Virus record (IMG/VR): IMGVR_UViG_3300025098_000018
Location: 1 to 64,000 of that record
Direction: 5' to 3' (one strand)
Length of the DNA stretch: 64,000 nucleotides
Origin: a virus
Both the position numbers and the translations under genes were made by a program. Shown here one piece after another: positions 32,785 through 42,300 of the stretch; position 1 is the first letter of the stretch; each line of letters starts with the position of its first letter. Under the pieces are notes generated by a model, which made no database searches, was not told where the DNA came from, and saw only the letters and a program-made list of their open reading frames with translations.

Positions 32785-35700
32785 TTACTTTCTCATTAAA
32801 TCAGCATGACGCAATTCAGAAAAATCTGCTGTTACTGTTTTAACATCTATAACATTTCCTTTTGAGTCTAGAACATCAATAATAACCTTTGCTTTTTGAT
32901 TTTCAATGTCAATAGTACTTATTTCAGCTAACTTTCCGTCATAAATAACTTGATAGTCTGTAAGCATTAGCTCTTCGTCTTCTAAGAAATCATAATTTCT
33001 AGACTGACTAATTTTTACTTCTCTTTCTTTAGCTTCTTTATCTGCACGAGCTGCTAAATCTTTTAAGCTGCTTTTAATTGCTTCACGCCAATGTTTTCTA
33101 AAATATGGTGCACCTTTTGTGCTTAAAGGCATGCCTGAGTCAGCAGGAGATTCAGAGCCAGAGCCTGTCTCTATTCCTTGAATTTCAGCTGGATTTCCTA
33201 ACGGACTATTTGGATTATTAAGAGCAGCATCATAATATTCTTGTTTCATAAGTGACTCAATAAAAGTTGTCTCGAGGCTAGAAGACTTTTGCTTAGATAT
33301 ATAATTTAAAAACAAAGACCTATCATCAGCATTTAACTCGCTGCAGTTTTTAAATGCTGCTCCTATAATAGGATATGGAGCTGATACTTTAGAAGTATCA
33401 TTTAAACAATCATACATTAAATGTTCTGGATCAAAGTTTTGTATCTTGTTTGCATAAGACATTGAGTTAAATGAAGATACTTTTTCTGCAAGAGACTTAA
33501 ATTTTCCTTGGCCATTTATAAAAGCATTTTTTCTTTGATCAAGCTCCATTTTAGGATTAGAGATCACGTTGCCTGAATCTTTTATTCCTGATCTTCCCAT
33601 TGTCCAGTTAATGATTGTATCAAATAACATCCTACCGTGCTCTTGATCTACTTTGCTTCCACGCCAAGTTTTTGTATTATCATCTAAGCTTTTACCAATA
33701 TTTGAGCCAGGATACTTTGTAGAAAAATATTTTTTTATTGCTAAGGCAATTTTAACTTCACATTTATTCCATATAAAGTTAGAATAAAAGTAATCTAGAT
33801 ATTCATTACAAAATATTCTAAAAGAAGAAATTTTTGTTGTAAGATAATCTAGCGTTTCTTCATCTTCTTCATTTGATAATCCACTAGTAAAATACTCTTC
33901 AAAAACATCTTCTCGAGTAATTAGTTCTTCTAATCTTTTAAAAGATACAATGTCACCTTTAGTTTCTATGCTCGAAGTATCTTCACCTACAGAAGATATA
34001 TCAAATTCAACTAGACCTAATTTTCTAGCAATATCAATATACTTCTTACCAAGTTCAGCGTATATTTCTGATTTAACTTTGATGTTTGAAGTATAAAATA
34101 AAGATTTAGCAAAAGATTTCCCTACACTTTGTCTAACACCACCTGTATCTCTCCACTGACCTTGACTTAATCTAGCAATGTCTGCATTACTAGTTGGATT
34201 TTCTGGATCATAGTCTAAGTACTTGTCAAAAAATTCGTTCCAAGTAGAAGATTCAATCTTTCCTGTTGTAGGATTTAATTTGTTTGCGCCTTGAGGTTTA
34301 TCTATTGCATGTAATATTTCATCATGTACTTCTTTTTTTGATCGATCTGGAATAACAATTAATTTAGTCCCAACAAGAACTGAATATTTTTCAATTGCAT
34401 CATCAAATTCAGCTCTATCTAACTCAGATAAGTACATTCTTGTTTGCCATCCTGGCTTCTGCTTTTCAGCTTCTACTTGGCTACGAGTCATTGAAGCTGA
34501 AAGTTCTGCAATAAACTTCTGCTTTTCTTCGTTAGAAGATCTTACAAGCTTTTTTCTTGCTTTAGCTTTAGTTTCAAGCTCCTGTATTTTCATTAAGCTT
34601 TGTGACTTTTGCGACATAAGTTGTATAGCATCAGCTGCTTCAACTTCTACTTCTTCAAAATCATTTTCTTTCTTATAAGAGCTTGCAATTTTAGCTGCAG
34701 TTTCTACACTTGCATAAAGAGGTTCGCCAGACTCAGCATCAACTAAATCATTTCTAAACTCTTCATCATCTTCTAGTGCTTCTTTTGCGTCTAATTCTCT
34801 GTTTCCTCTTAGATATTCTTCATACTCTTCATCTGACATTACTTCTTGACTGTTTTGTTTATTGCCTGATAGCGGATATGCATTATTTAAATAAGACAAA
34901 AAGCTAACAGCAGCATCTTTCTGTACTCCTACAGACTTTTTAAGTATAGAAATAAGCTCGCTTTCAGATACAGTATCAGAGTCTAAAGTAGACGCATTAT
35001 CTAAGTTTATTTTTGAAATTAATTTATCAAGCTCTGCTTTAACTTCTCTTTTTTCATCATCAGTAAGCCTCGATGGTGAAGAAGAAAATCTTGATTTTCT
35101 ATTTTTTGTTAAGTCTTTCTCTCCTACAGACATTATTTGTGCCATGTCACTATCTAAAAATCTTTTTTGAATATTAAGATAGTAGTATATCTGATTTATA
35201 ATTTCAAATTTTCTTAATGCTTTAACTGTAGCACTTTGTTCAACAATCAACTTGTATTTTGCAACAATTGCAAGCTTGTCAATTGCAGGAATATTTTCTA
35301 AATTTTCTGGAGGAGGAATACTAACACCTTTCTTTTTAATTTGCTTAGGAAGATATATGTTTAGTTTACTTGCAATAAAAGGAATATTTTTTCTTTTAAG
35401 CAGCCAGTCATATCTTAACAAGACTTCTTTTTGTCTTCGATTTAATTCTCTAGCATTAACTTTTTTGTCAAAGTCATCATCATCTTGAACAGCTTCATCA
35501 TCATCTTGAACAGCTTCGTCGCTATAAGCTTCATTGTCATCTAAGACGTCTAAGTCCAAGTCAGCATATCTTCCTGTATTGGGCTTTGAAACTTTTTTAT
35601 CACCATAAAAATTGTCTAATAAATCGTCTGCATCTACTGTTTTAATTGCTTCACTGATTAAAAGAGGCGTATTGTTATTAACAGACTTTAAAAATATATT

Positions 35701-36084
35701 TTTTAATTTGTTGTTTAACTTAAAGTCAGTTAAGTTACTAATACTATTTAATTCTTCAAAAATAAAGCTTTCTTCCGAAGAAAGCTTTTCTATGTTAATT
35801 AAACGACAAAGATCTTTAACACATTCAAATTCTTTTTTGTACTTAGCTCCTTCTTTTATCTTAATAGACTCTTTTAATAAGTTATGTACATGTTTGATAT
35901 CTGGCTTGACTCCGTCTGTATTGACTAGAGTATTAATGTAACAATCTGCCTCAGACATTAATCTTTCATCTGATTTTATATCAGTATTCGCTAAATAAGA
36001 CAAAAGATAAAATTTTTCTTTAAAGTCTTTGTTTTTGTTTTCAATAAGGGTCATAACCCTTTTCGTTAGTTTTTTATTTGACAT
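32785..36084 (-). CDS. Large probable virion protein, 1099 residues
   Basis: Not recognised. A long, mostly helical, charged protein. An N-terminal 150 residues of helices is followed by an acidic linker with a repeated DEAVQDD unit (about 190-205), a helical middle with a Met/Gln/Lys-rich region and a globular C-terminal part (WRGSKVDQEHGRMLFDTIINW onward). No Walker, nuclease or protease motif was found. Position and size suggest a structural, tail or ejected protein. A 25-base palindrome lies inside at 35764-35788. Confidence 0.7.
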   Translation of the reverse strand: MSNKKLTKRVMTLIENKNKDFKEKFYLLSYLANTDIKSDERLMSEADCYINTLVNTDGVKPDIKHVHNLLKESIKIKEGAKYKKEFECVKDLCRLINIEKLSSEESFIFEELNSISNLTDFKLNNKLKNIFLKSVNNNTPLLISEAIKTVDADDLLDNFYGDKKVSKPNTGRYADLDLDVLDDNEAYSDEAVQDDDEAVQDDDDFDKKVNARELNRRQKEVLLRYDWLLKRKNIPFIASKLNIYLPKQIKKKGVSIPPPENLENIPAIDKLAIVAKYKLIVEQSATVKALRKFEIINQIYYYLNIQKRFLDSDMAQIMSVGEKDLTKNRKSRFSSSPSRLTDDEKREVKAELDKLISKINLDNASTLDSDTVSESELISILKKSVGVQKDAAVSFLSYLNNAYPLSGNKQNSQEVMSDEEYEEYLRGNRELDAKEALEDDEEFRNDLVDAESGEPLYASVETAAKIASSYKKENDFEEVEVEAADAIQLMSQKSQSLMKIQELETKAKARKKLVRSSNEEKQKFIAELSASMTRSQVEAEKQKPGWQTRMYLSELDRAEFDDAIEKYSVLVGTKLIVIPDRSKKEVHDEILHAIDKPQGANKLNPTTGKIESSTWNEFFDKYLDYDPENPTSNADIARLSQGQWRDTGGVRQSVGKSFAKSLFYTSNIKVKSEIYAELGKKYIDIARKLGLVEFDISSVGEDTSSIETKGDIVSFKRLEELITREDVFEEYFTSGLSNEEDEETLDYLTTKISSFRIFCNEYLDYFYSNFIWNKCEVKIALAIKKYFSTKYPGSNIGKSLDDNTKTWRGSKVDQEHGRMLFDTIINWTMGRSGIKDSGNVISNPKMELDQRKNAFINGQGKFKSLAEKVSSFNSMSYANKIQNFDPEHLMYDCLNDTSKVSAPYPIIGAAFKNCSELNADDRSLFLNYISKQKSSSLETTFIESLMKQEYYDAALNNPNSPLGNPAEIQGIETGSGSESPADSGMPLSTKGAPYFRKHWREAIKSSLKDLAARADKEAKEREVKISQSRNYDFLEDEELMLTDYQVIYDGKLAEISTIDIENQKAKVIIDVLDSKGNVIDVKTVTADFSELRHADLMRK
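35764..35788. repeat. 25-base near-perfect palindrome in coding sequence
   Basis: AAAGCTTTCTTC, one base, then GAAGAAAGCTTT, inside the 1099-residue gene. It could form a stable hairpin in DNA or mRNA. No gene boundary is nearby. Confidence 0.6.
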
Positions 36085-36089
36085 TTTTG

Positions 36090-36500
36090 CTAGTTCGCTT
36101 TCTTAATAATTTTAACTAAAGTTTTCCATGCTAGCTCTATTTCTTTGCTACTTAATTCTTCTTTATTTCTATCTATAAGCGTATTAGATGCTCGCATGAG
36201 CTCTGAAGTGTTTTGTGGTATATATTCTTCGTCATCTAATGCATTAACTGATAGTTTTTCATCATAGAAGACAGGCATAATATCTGATGGTACTAATGGT
36301 AACTCATCTTCTAAGTCTTCGTATGACTTTTCATAATTACCTTCACCATCTATTTGAGGCCCAGGTTGATCCTTAGCAGAAGTTCTATTATTTTTACCCG
36401 CATCCATGTCATGGTCTAGAGGAAGCCTGAGCTCATTTATATTATTTTCAAACAAAAGGTTTTTTGCTAAATCTTTTATATTTGCTAAATCTATTTTCAT
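36090..36500 (-). CDS. Leader-bearing acidic protein
   Basis: A 136-residue protein. The start, MKIDLANIKDLAKNLLFE, is leader-like (Leu-Phe-Glu). The middle is acidic and Gly/Pro containing (QPGPQIDGEGNYEKSYEDLE), and the end is a basic helix. Probably an assembly or scaffold-like protein of the virion block. Not recognised. Confidence 0.68.
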   Translation of the reverse strand: MKIDLANIKDLAKNLLFENNINELRLPLDHDMDAGKNNRTSAKDQPGPQIDGEGNYEKSYEDLEDELPLVPSDIMPVFYDEKLSVNALDDEEYIPQNTSELMRASNTLIDRNKEELSSKEIELAWKTLVKIIKKAN

Positions 36501-36548
36501 ATAACGTTTCCTAATATCATATAGGTATAATTATATTAATTGTTTCGA

Positions 36549-36995
36549 TTAATGATATACCTTTTTCTTTTTCTTTTTACCACATTCATCTATGTACTCT
36601 TCAAGGTGTAAATCTTCTTCAAAAAAGTCTTCGTCTTCATTTGTAGGCTCCTTTTTTACTAAAAGCTTTCCACCTAACATGTAATTTAAAACATTATAAA
36701 GTTCTGTTATTGCTGATGCCAATGTAGACAAGTCTAAAGAGCAAGTTTCTCTATAGTCTTCTAGATCAGTTACGCTGTCTAGAATTAAATCAATTCCACT
36801 TTTAACTTTTAATAATTCTTTATTATTTGTTTTTTTAAGCTCAATTATTTTACATTCTAGATTTTTTATTTTCTGCTCTTGATTTTCAATTCTATCACTT
36901 AGCAAAGACAACTTTTGATCAAGCAAATTGCCTAAATACATCTGTTCTGCTTTTTTAATCTTTTTCTTTAAGAGGAGAATTTTCTTCGATAGCAT
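36549..36995 (-). CDS. Coiled-coil protein
   Basis: A helical protein (148 residues from 36995, or 131 from an ATG at 36944) with a heptad-like core LLSDRIENQEQKIKNLECKI and an acidic tail ending in a Lys run. The first start overlaps the upstream gene by 41 bases, and neither start has a strong ribosome site, so the true N-terminus is uncertain. Possible scaffold or chaperone of assembly. Confidence 0.65.
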   Translation of the reverse strand: MLSKKILLLKKKIKKAEQMYLGNLLDQKLSLLSDRIENQEQKIKNLECKIIELKKTNNKELLKVKSGIDLILDSVTDLEDYRETCSLDLSTLASAITELYNVLNYMLGGKLLVKKEPTNEDEDFFEEDLHLEEYIDECGKKKKKKVYH

Positions 36996-37251
36996 CGTAC
37001 AAATCTTTCGTATTTATATTTTTTAACTTTGAAATCTTGTTTGTCTTTTCTTCTTTAACTCTTTGTTCTATAAGACTAATTATATAGTCATCTCCGTCAA
37101 CAAACTTTTCTGACATGAGTCTAAAAAATTTTTGCATTGACATTTCTTTTAAGAATAAAAGTGCTCTAAGTTTTCTATGAATGTTTCCTTGCAACTCAAA
37201 GTGAATTGTTTTGTTATTCACTATTTTGTTTGCCAATTGTTTTTCATTCAT
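36955..37251 (-). CDS. Ribbon-helix-helix-like DNA-binding protein
   Basis: A 98-residue protein. IHFELQGNIHRKLRALLFLK followed by EMSMQKFFRLMSEKF fits a ribbon-helix-helix (Arc/MetJ-like) fold: a short strand, then two helices. Such proteins are usually dimeric repressors. Its position among large virion-type genes suggests control of that operon, which is inference only. Confidence 0.65.
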   Translation of the reverse strand: MNEKQLANKIVNNKTIHFELQGNIHRKLRALLFLKEMSMQKFFRLMSEKFVDGDDYIISLIEQRVKEEKTNKISKLKNINTKDLYDAIEENSPLKEKD

Positions 37252-37262
37252 TTTTAAAAGCC

Positions 37263-38093
37263 TTATCCTGACGGTGTTTTGCCGCCTGTGCCTGTATTAT
37301 ATGAAGTCGGCTTTTCCTGTATATCAATCTTATCGCTGTCTGGTAAAAGCTGGTTAAATCTAGATAAAAAATCTTTTATGTTTCTTTCTAAGTCTTGAGG
37401 CGAACTTAAATCAGATATTTTATCAATATACATGTTTGCAACAAGCTCAGCTTTGCTAAATTTAGCATCAAAGTTTTTAAAATTATTTAAAGCTTCTGCT
37501 GATTCTTTTTCATGATTTATATTAAATCCTTTTACTATCTTTGAAGAAATAGAATGTGCATCATCTCCTAATTTTTCTATTCTTTTTTGCTCATCTTCTA
37601 TTGACTTTTCTACTTTATCTAAAGTTTTGTCAAATTTACTTTCTTCTTTCATTAAGAGTAAATTCTTTAAAATTAAAGAAGACTTGTTTTTATGACTTAT
37701 TATAGGATCAAACGAAGAAGAAATTATAGCTTCAGGTTTAAACTTAAATTTATTTTTAACTCTTTCTTTTTCATCATTAGCGTCAGAAACTGTTTTTGTA
37801 AAATCAGACAAGCTATGTAAATCATCATATACACCAGCAGAACTATCAGTGCTTTCTTCAGGCTCAGTTACGTCATCTTCACCTTCTTCATCTTCACCTT
37901 CTTCTGCGCTCTTTTTATCTTCTTTGTCTGTGTCCTTTTCATCTTCGTCATTACTGTCGAACGCATCTGCAAAGGGGTCTTCTTTATCTTCTTTGTCTTC
38001 TTTATCTTCTTTGTCTTCAAGTAAAACTTTTAATGACAAACCTCTAGTATTTTCTAGCATATACTTCATATTGTTTAAAAATCTATCAGACAT
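37263..38093 (-). CDS. Leader-bearing, acidic-linker virion protein
   Basis: A 276-residue protein. The N-terminus (MSDRFLNNMKYMLEN onward to LKVLLE) is leader-like and is followed by repeats of KED and a long Asp/Glu/Lys tract to about residue 85. The rest is helical with a final Thr/Gly-rich tail. Similar to scaffolding or internal head proteins in composition. The KED repeat is a short-unit repeat at DNA level. Confidence 0.7.
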   Translation of the reverse strand: MSDRFLNNMKYMLENTRGLSLKVLLEDKEDKEDKEDKEDPFADAFDSNDEDEKDTDKEDKKSAEEGEDEEGEDDVTEPEESTDSSAGVYDDLHSLSDFTKTVSDANDEKERVKNKFKFKPEAIISSSFDPIISHKNKSSLILKNLLLMKEESKFDKTLDKVEKSIEDEQKRIEKLGDDAHSISSKIVKGFNINHEKESAEALNNFKNFDAKFSKAELVANMYIDKISDLSSPQDLERNIKDFLSRFNQLLPDSDKIDIQEKPTSYNTGTGGKTPSG

Positions 38094-38095
38094 GA

Positions 38096-38833
38096 TTAAC
38101 CTAACACTTTCGCAATTTTTTCAGATAATTTAACTCTATTCTCAACAATAGACCAATCTATCTCTTTCATCATTCCATAGACATATGTTTTTCTGTCTTT
38201 AAGATAATCTCTATAATAACTATGTTCCCAACAATCCATTACAACAACTGGAAGCATGCTAATCATTACGTTTTGGCTATGTAAGTCAATAACAGTATTC
38301 ATATATCTTTTAAGATTTGGATTATAAAAAGTAACAGCCCAACCATTTCTTGCTGAAAGACAACAAGCAACAAAATCTTCTTGCCACTTATCAAACGTGC
38401 CAAAGTCTCTTGCTAACTTCATATAAGTCAATGAATCAACTGTAATCTGACTATTTAAGTCACTTATGTTTTCAAAATACATGCCATGTAAAAATGCAGC
38501 ATTATGATTGTAAGTTTCGTCTACCTTTAAGTTTCGAAAGTCAGAGTGGTTTAAATTAGCTGAAGATTTGTCTACTCCGTCTAACTTTGCAGAAACTTTG
38601 TTAAGATTTTCAACGTATCCTTCTAAAAGTTCTTGATGTGCTTTCTTAGTTTTATCTGATAAAAGTTCTGTTTTTAAATTAAACTTTCCAGCTTCAGCGA
38701 CATAAGCCTCAGACATAACTCCAGATGAAACAAGATTGTTCTCTGTTAATCTTTCTTGACTAGCATTGGTTGATAATCCTTTTTCTTCTAATGTTTCAGC
38801 GATCGCTTTTTTAATTAAATTATTTATATGCAT
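38096..38833 (-). CDS. Iron/manganese superoxide dismutase-like protein
   Basis: A 245-residue protein whose last 195 residues follow the Fe/Mn superoxide dismutase pattern. A first-helix AHQELLEGYVENLN has His66 and Tyr73. NHNAAFLHGMYFENI gives His116, GWAVTFYNPN follows, and DCWEHSYYRDY gives Asp200 and His204. These match the four metal ligands, though the first His may be offset by one position. About 50 extra residues at the start include a leader-like MHINNLIKKAIAETLEE. An enzyme protecting the virion or host, or a repurposed structural fold. Confidence 0.82.
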   Translation of the reverse strand: MHINNLIKKAIAETLEEKGLSTNASQERLTENNLVSSGVMSEAYVAEAGKFNLKTELLSDKTKKAHQELLEGYVENLNKVSAKLDGVDKSSANLNHSDFRNLKVDETYNHNAAFLHGMYFENISDLNSQITVDSLTYMKLARDFGTFDKWQEDFVACCLSARNGWAVTFYNPNLKRYMNTVIDLHSQNVMISMLPVVVMDCWEHSYYRDYLKDRKTYVYGMMKEIDWSIVENRVKLSEKIAKVLG

Positions 38834-38841
38834 AATAAGTT

Positions 38842-39303
38842 TTACTCTTCTTCAGTTTTAAGTTTAAATCTTTGCTCAAATTCACCCATAGGAACTAGTA
38901 TAAATTTTCTATCTGGAAGTTTAGGTGAGGAAGGTCTTTCTTCTGGCATTTCAACGTCATCAACAGCCGAAACGTCTCTCATGTTTCCATTAGATCTACT
39001 GTAAAATCCAATTTCGCCTCTTTCATCTTCATGCAAAGTTGATCCTCCACTTACTCCATAAGCATCTTTACGAGGCTCATCAGGTAAGTAAAGTTTAGCA
39101 AATTCTTCATTTCCTTTTTTAACTACTCCATCAAAAGAGTATTGATTTCCTGCACTATCTAAAACTTTAAGACCATTAGCATATTGCAAAACATTTACAC
39201 CACGTTTATCTTTAACAGTTATCTTTTCTGTAAGAAAATATTTTATTCTCTTGTCATACTCTTCTTTTAAAACTTTTTTCATCATATTCTCGTTAAGCTT
39301 CAT
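38842..39303 (-). CDS. Leader-bearing hypothetical protein
   Basis: A 153-residue protein beginning MKLNENMMKKVLKEEYDK, with IKYFLTE after it. The middle (VLQYANGLKVLDSAGNQYSF) looks beta-rich, and the C-terminus is acidic. No motif known. It sits between the giant protein gene and the superoxide dismutase-like gene. Confidence 0.65.
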   Translation of the reverse strand: MKLNENMMKKVLKEEYDKRIKYFLTEKITVKDKRGVNVLQYANGLKVLDSAGNQYSFDGVVKKGNEEFAKLYLPDEPRKDAYGVSGGSTLHEDERGEIGFYSRSNGNMRDVSAVDDVEMPEERPSSPKLPDRKFILVPMGEFEQRFKLKTEEE

Positions 39304-39313
39304 TTTTAAAACC

Positions 39314-42300
39314 TTATCTTAAATTCCATAATCGTTTAAACTCTTGCTCCAAAAACTTAGCCTCTTCTATCACTTTTAGTTTTTTAGGCTTTCTTGTAAT
39401 TACCTTTGATTTTCTAAATTTATTCTCTGCAGTTAACTCTGGTATATCAAGCGAAGTAAATATAACATTGTTTCCTTGATTTAATTTACTATAAAAAGTA
39501 TTTTTATCATCGTCAGTTCCTGCAATTGCTTTCATTATGTAGGTTTTAATAATACTATCATGATCAAGTCTAAGAAACTTTGCAGCTAAATAAAGGCCTG
39601 CGCAGGTTGTTATATACATAATTTCTTGTTCACTATTATCAATTACTTTGTTGCTATCATGTTTATAATAACCTTCATCATTAGATGCTTTAAGATTTTC
39701 TGTATCATAAAATCCATTAACACCAAGCATAAAATTAAATAATTTAAAGACATCATCATCACTATAACCTACATTTCCATCTGTTATATTAAAATAGCGT
39801 CTTAAGTTTGCAACAAACATGCTTGAATCTTTTATGTTAATTTTTGATCCTGATATTATATTTTGATTGCTTAGCTTGCTCAAAGGATCAGCATTTAGTA
39901 GTTTATAAAGCCTTTTAACATCTTTCTTTGACATATTTGGTTTAGAGTTGTTTTGATACTCCAAAGCTTGTTCTATGTCTCTATCAATCCCTTCAAGCTT
40001 TTCTTTAGCATCTTCAGGTGCTTCTTGCTTTATTAAGTTAAGTCCGTCTAATAAAGAAGCACCACCTTTACCTTGAAGTGCAACAAGTGCTTGAAGAAGT
40101 TGAGGTTGTTGTGAAAGGAGTAGTATAAGCAAAAGTGCATTATTGCCGCCGCTCATATTAATTAAACCAGCTAGCTGATTTAAGTCCATAGGTGCATTCA
40201 TGTTTTGTGCAACCGGTCCATTACCAACAACAGCTTCAAGCTCTTTAGAAGCAGATTCACCAACTTTTGCATCTTGATCAACATCAGCTTCTACAGCAAC
40301 CTTTGTTAAGTTGAGCTTTTGATATTCTTCTACTCCTTTAACTTCAATGTCAAAGTTAGTGTATAAAAAGTCTGCAAGTGTACCAACTAAATAGTTTTCA
40401 CCTTCAACGAAATCTTTGCTATCAGGTTTTAATCCTGAAGAGTATACTGCTACACCAGAAGATCTTAATCCACTTTTAAGTTCTTTAACGTCAATAATTG
40501 TTTTATTTGAAACTTCAGTCAAAAATCCTGTTTCAAACAAAAGGTTTTTTAGTTTGTTTTTGTAAAAGCTTTCACCTAAACCTTTTGAGTCTCTATTTAG
40601 TCCAATAATAAAGTTTGATAATAGCTCTACTTCTTTTGAAACATTTTTTTGCAGCATTTTTTCTCTATTACTGGAAACTTCTTCACCACCAATTCTATTA
40701 ATGACATTGTCATAATTTTTGCTTTTAAACCACTTAGAAGCTTCTTTACTGTAGCTTTCCTTATCTGCAGTCTTAACTGTTTCTTTATATCTTTCTTTAT
40801 CATAAATCTTAAGAAGACCAACACAGATCTGTGTTAAACCTCCGTTTATTGCTTGCGCAATTTGATCATCTGTAATACTATCTGCATTTACGCCACTTGC
40901 CTTTGATTGTCCTCTCCACTTCTTAAACGGACCACTAGTACTAGTTCTAAGTTGCTGCTTAAGAGAAGATACAAGTTTGCTTGAAGCTAACTTTTGGCTA
41001 CCCATTCCAGTAGTTCCTGCTTTTTCTTGACCTAGAGAACCAACAATATTAATACCATTTTCCTTTAATGTTTGTTTGTTTTCTTCTAGTAACTTACATA
41101 TTTTATAAGCTAAAGGCACAGATGCTGAAATGTTAAAGAAACCTATATCAGACTCAGCTTTAATGCTATCTAACATAGCTTTTATTATAACGTCTTTTTT
41201 AGCTGACTGTATGCTCTTAAAAGTTTTATAACCATAAAGTGCTAAAGGAATTATTGGCAACCATGCACCTATTTTCCCCACTAAAGCCTCACCAAGCGTA
41301 GGTTCTACAACTTCAGCACCGCTTGAAACAGTTGCATATTCCTTTCCAAACTCTTTAGCCATTGCAACTTTAAAATCAAAGTTATTTTGTGCTATTATAC
41401 CATATTGCTCTTTTAGATTTTCAATTGTAGGTGAAGCAATTACTTTACCATTACCAAAGTCAATTATTCCACCTCCGCCTTTGAGCTCAAAAACTTTAGC
41501 AGACTCAAAACCGTCAGCATTAAATAAGTTTTGAAATGCTTCAGCATCAGGACCAGTCATAGGTGGGCCTTTAGATATAGCAATATTAGAAAGAGTCTTG
41601 TCTGTCACACTAGAAGATGAATCAAACAAGTCGTTATAGAATTTCTTAGCACCTGCAAAAAAACCTTCAGACTCTGGATCGATTTTTGTTAAAGTTTTAG
41701 TTTCCATATTAATTTCTTTAACTTCTAAAGAAATATTACTTTGACCTTTCAAATCGTTTATTTTTTGACAAAGATCTTTAACACCATCCGGACTGTTTTC
41801 AAAAGTTTCTATTACTTCCGAAGATGCATTGCCATCTGAGTCAATCCTATATAGTTTTATTTCACCAACACTATTAGAAGTATCTACTTTATAACCTAAC
41901 TTTTCAAAATCATCATCTAAATGTTGAGCGTCTAGTCTAATATTACCGCCTGAGTCTGTTCTCATATGATCTTTATATATTTCATCTAAAGCATCTTGAT
42001 CAATTGAATCTACTTTATCATCTTTAAAAATGTCTATATTAGAATCATTAGACTTGACGTCCTTAATTTCTGTATCTACTTGCTCTCCAGCTTGTTCACC
42101 AGCTGCTTGCTCTCCAGCCTCTGAACCAGCCTCTGAACCAGCCTCTGAACCAGCCTCTGAACCAGCCTCAGCACCAGCCTCAGCACCAGCCTCAGCACCA
42201 GCCTCAGCACCAGCCTGTTCACCAACCTCAGTACCAGCACTACCTAGAGTTTCCTTTGCCTTCGCAGACATTTCTAGTTTTGAAGAAACTAAACCATTAT

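Noticed and set aside
36549-36995. Second sigma or anti-sigma factor
   Set aside because: Only a generic coiled coil is seen. No sigma-type motif is present.
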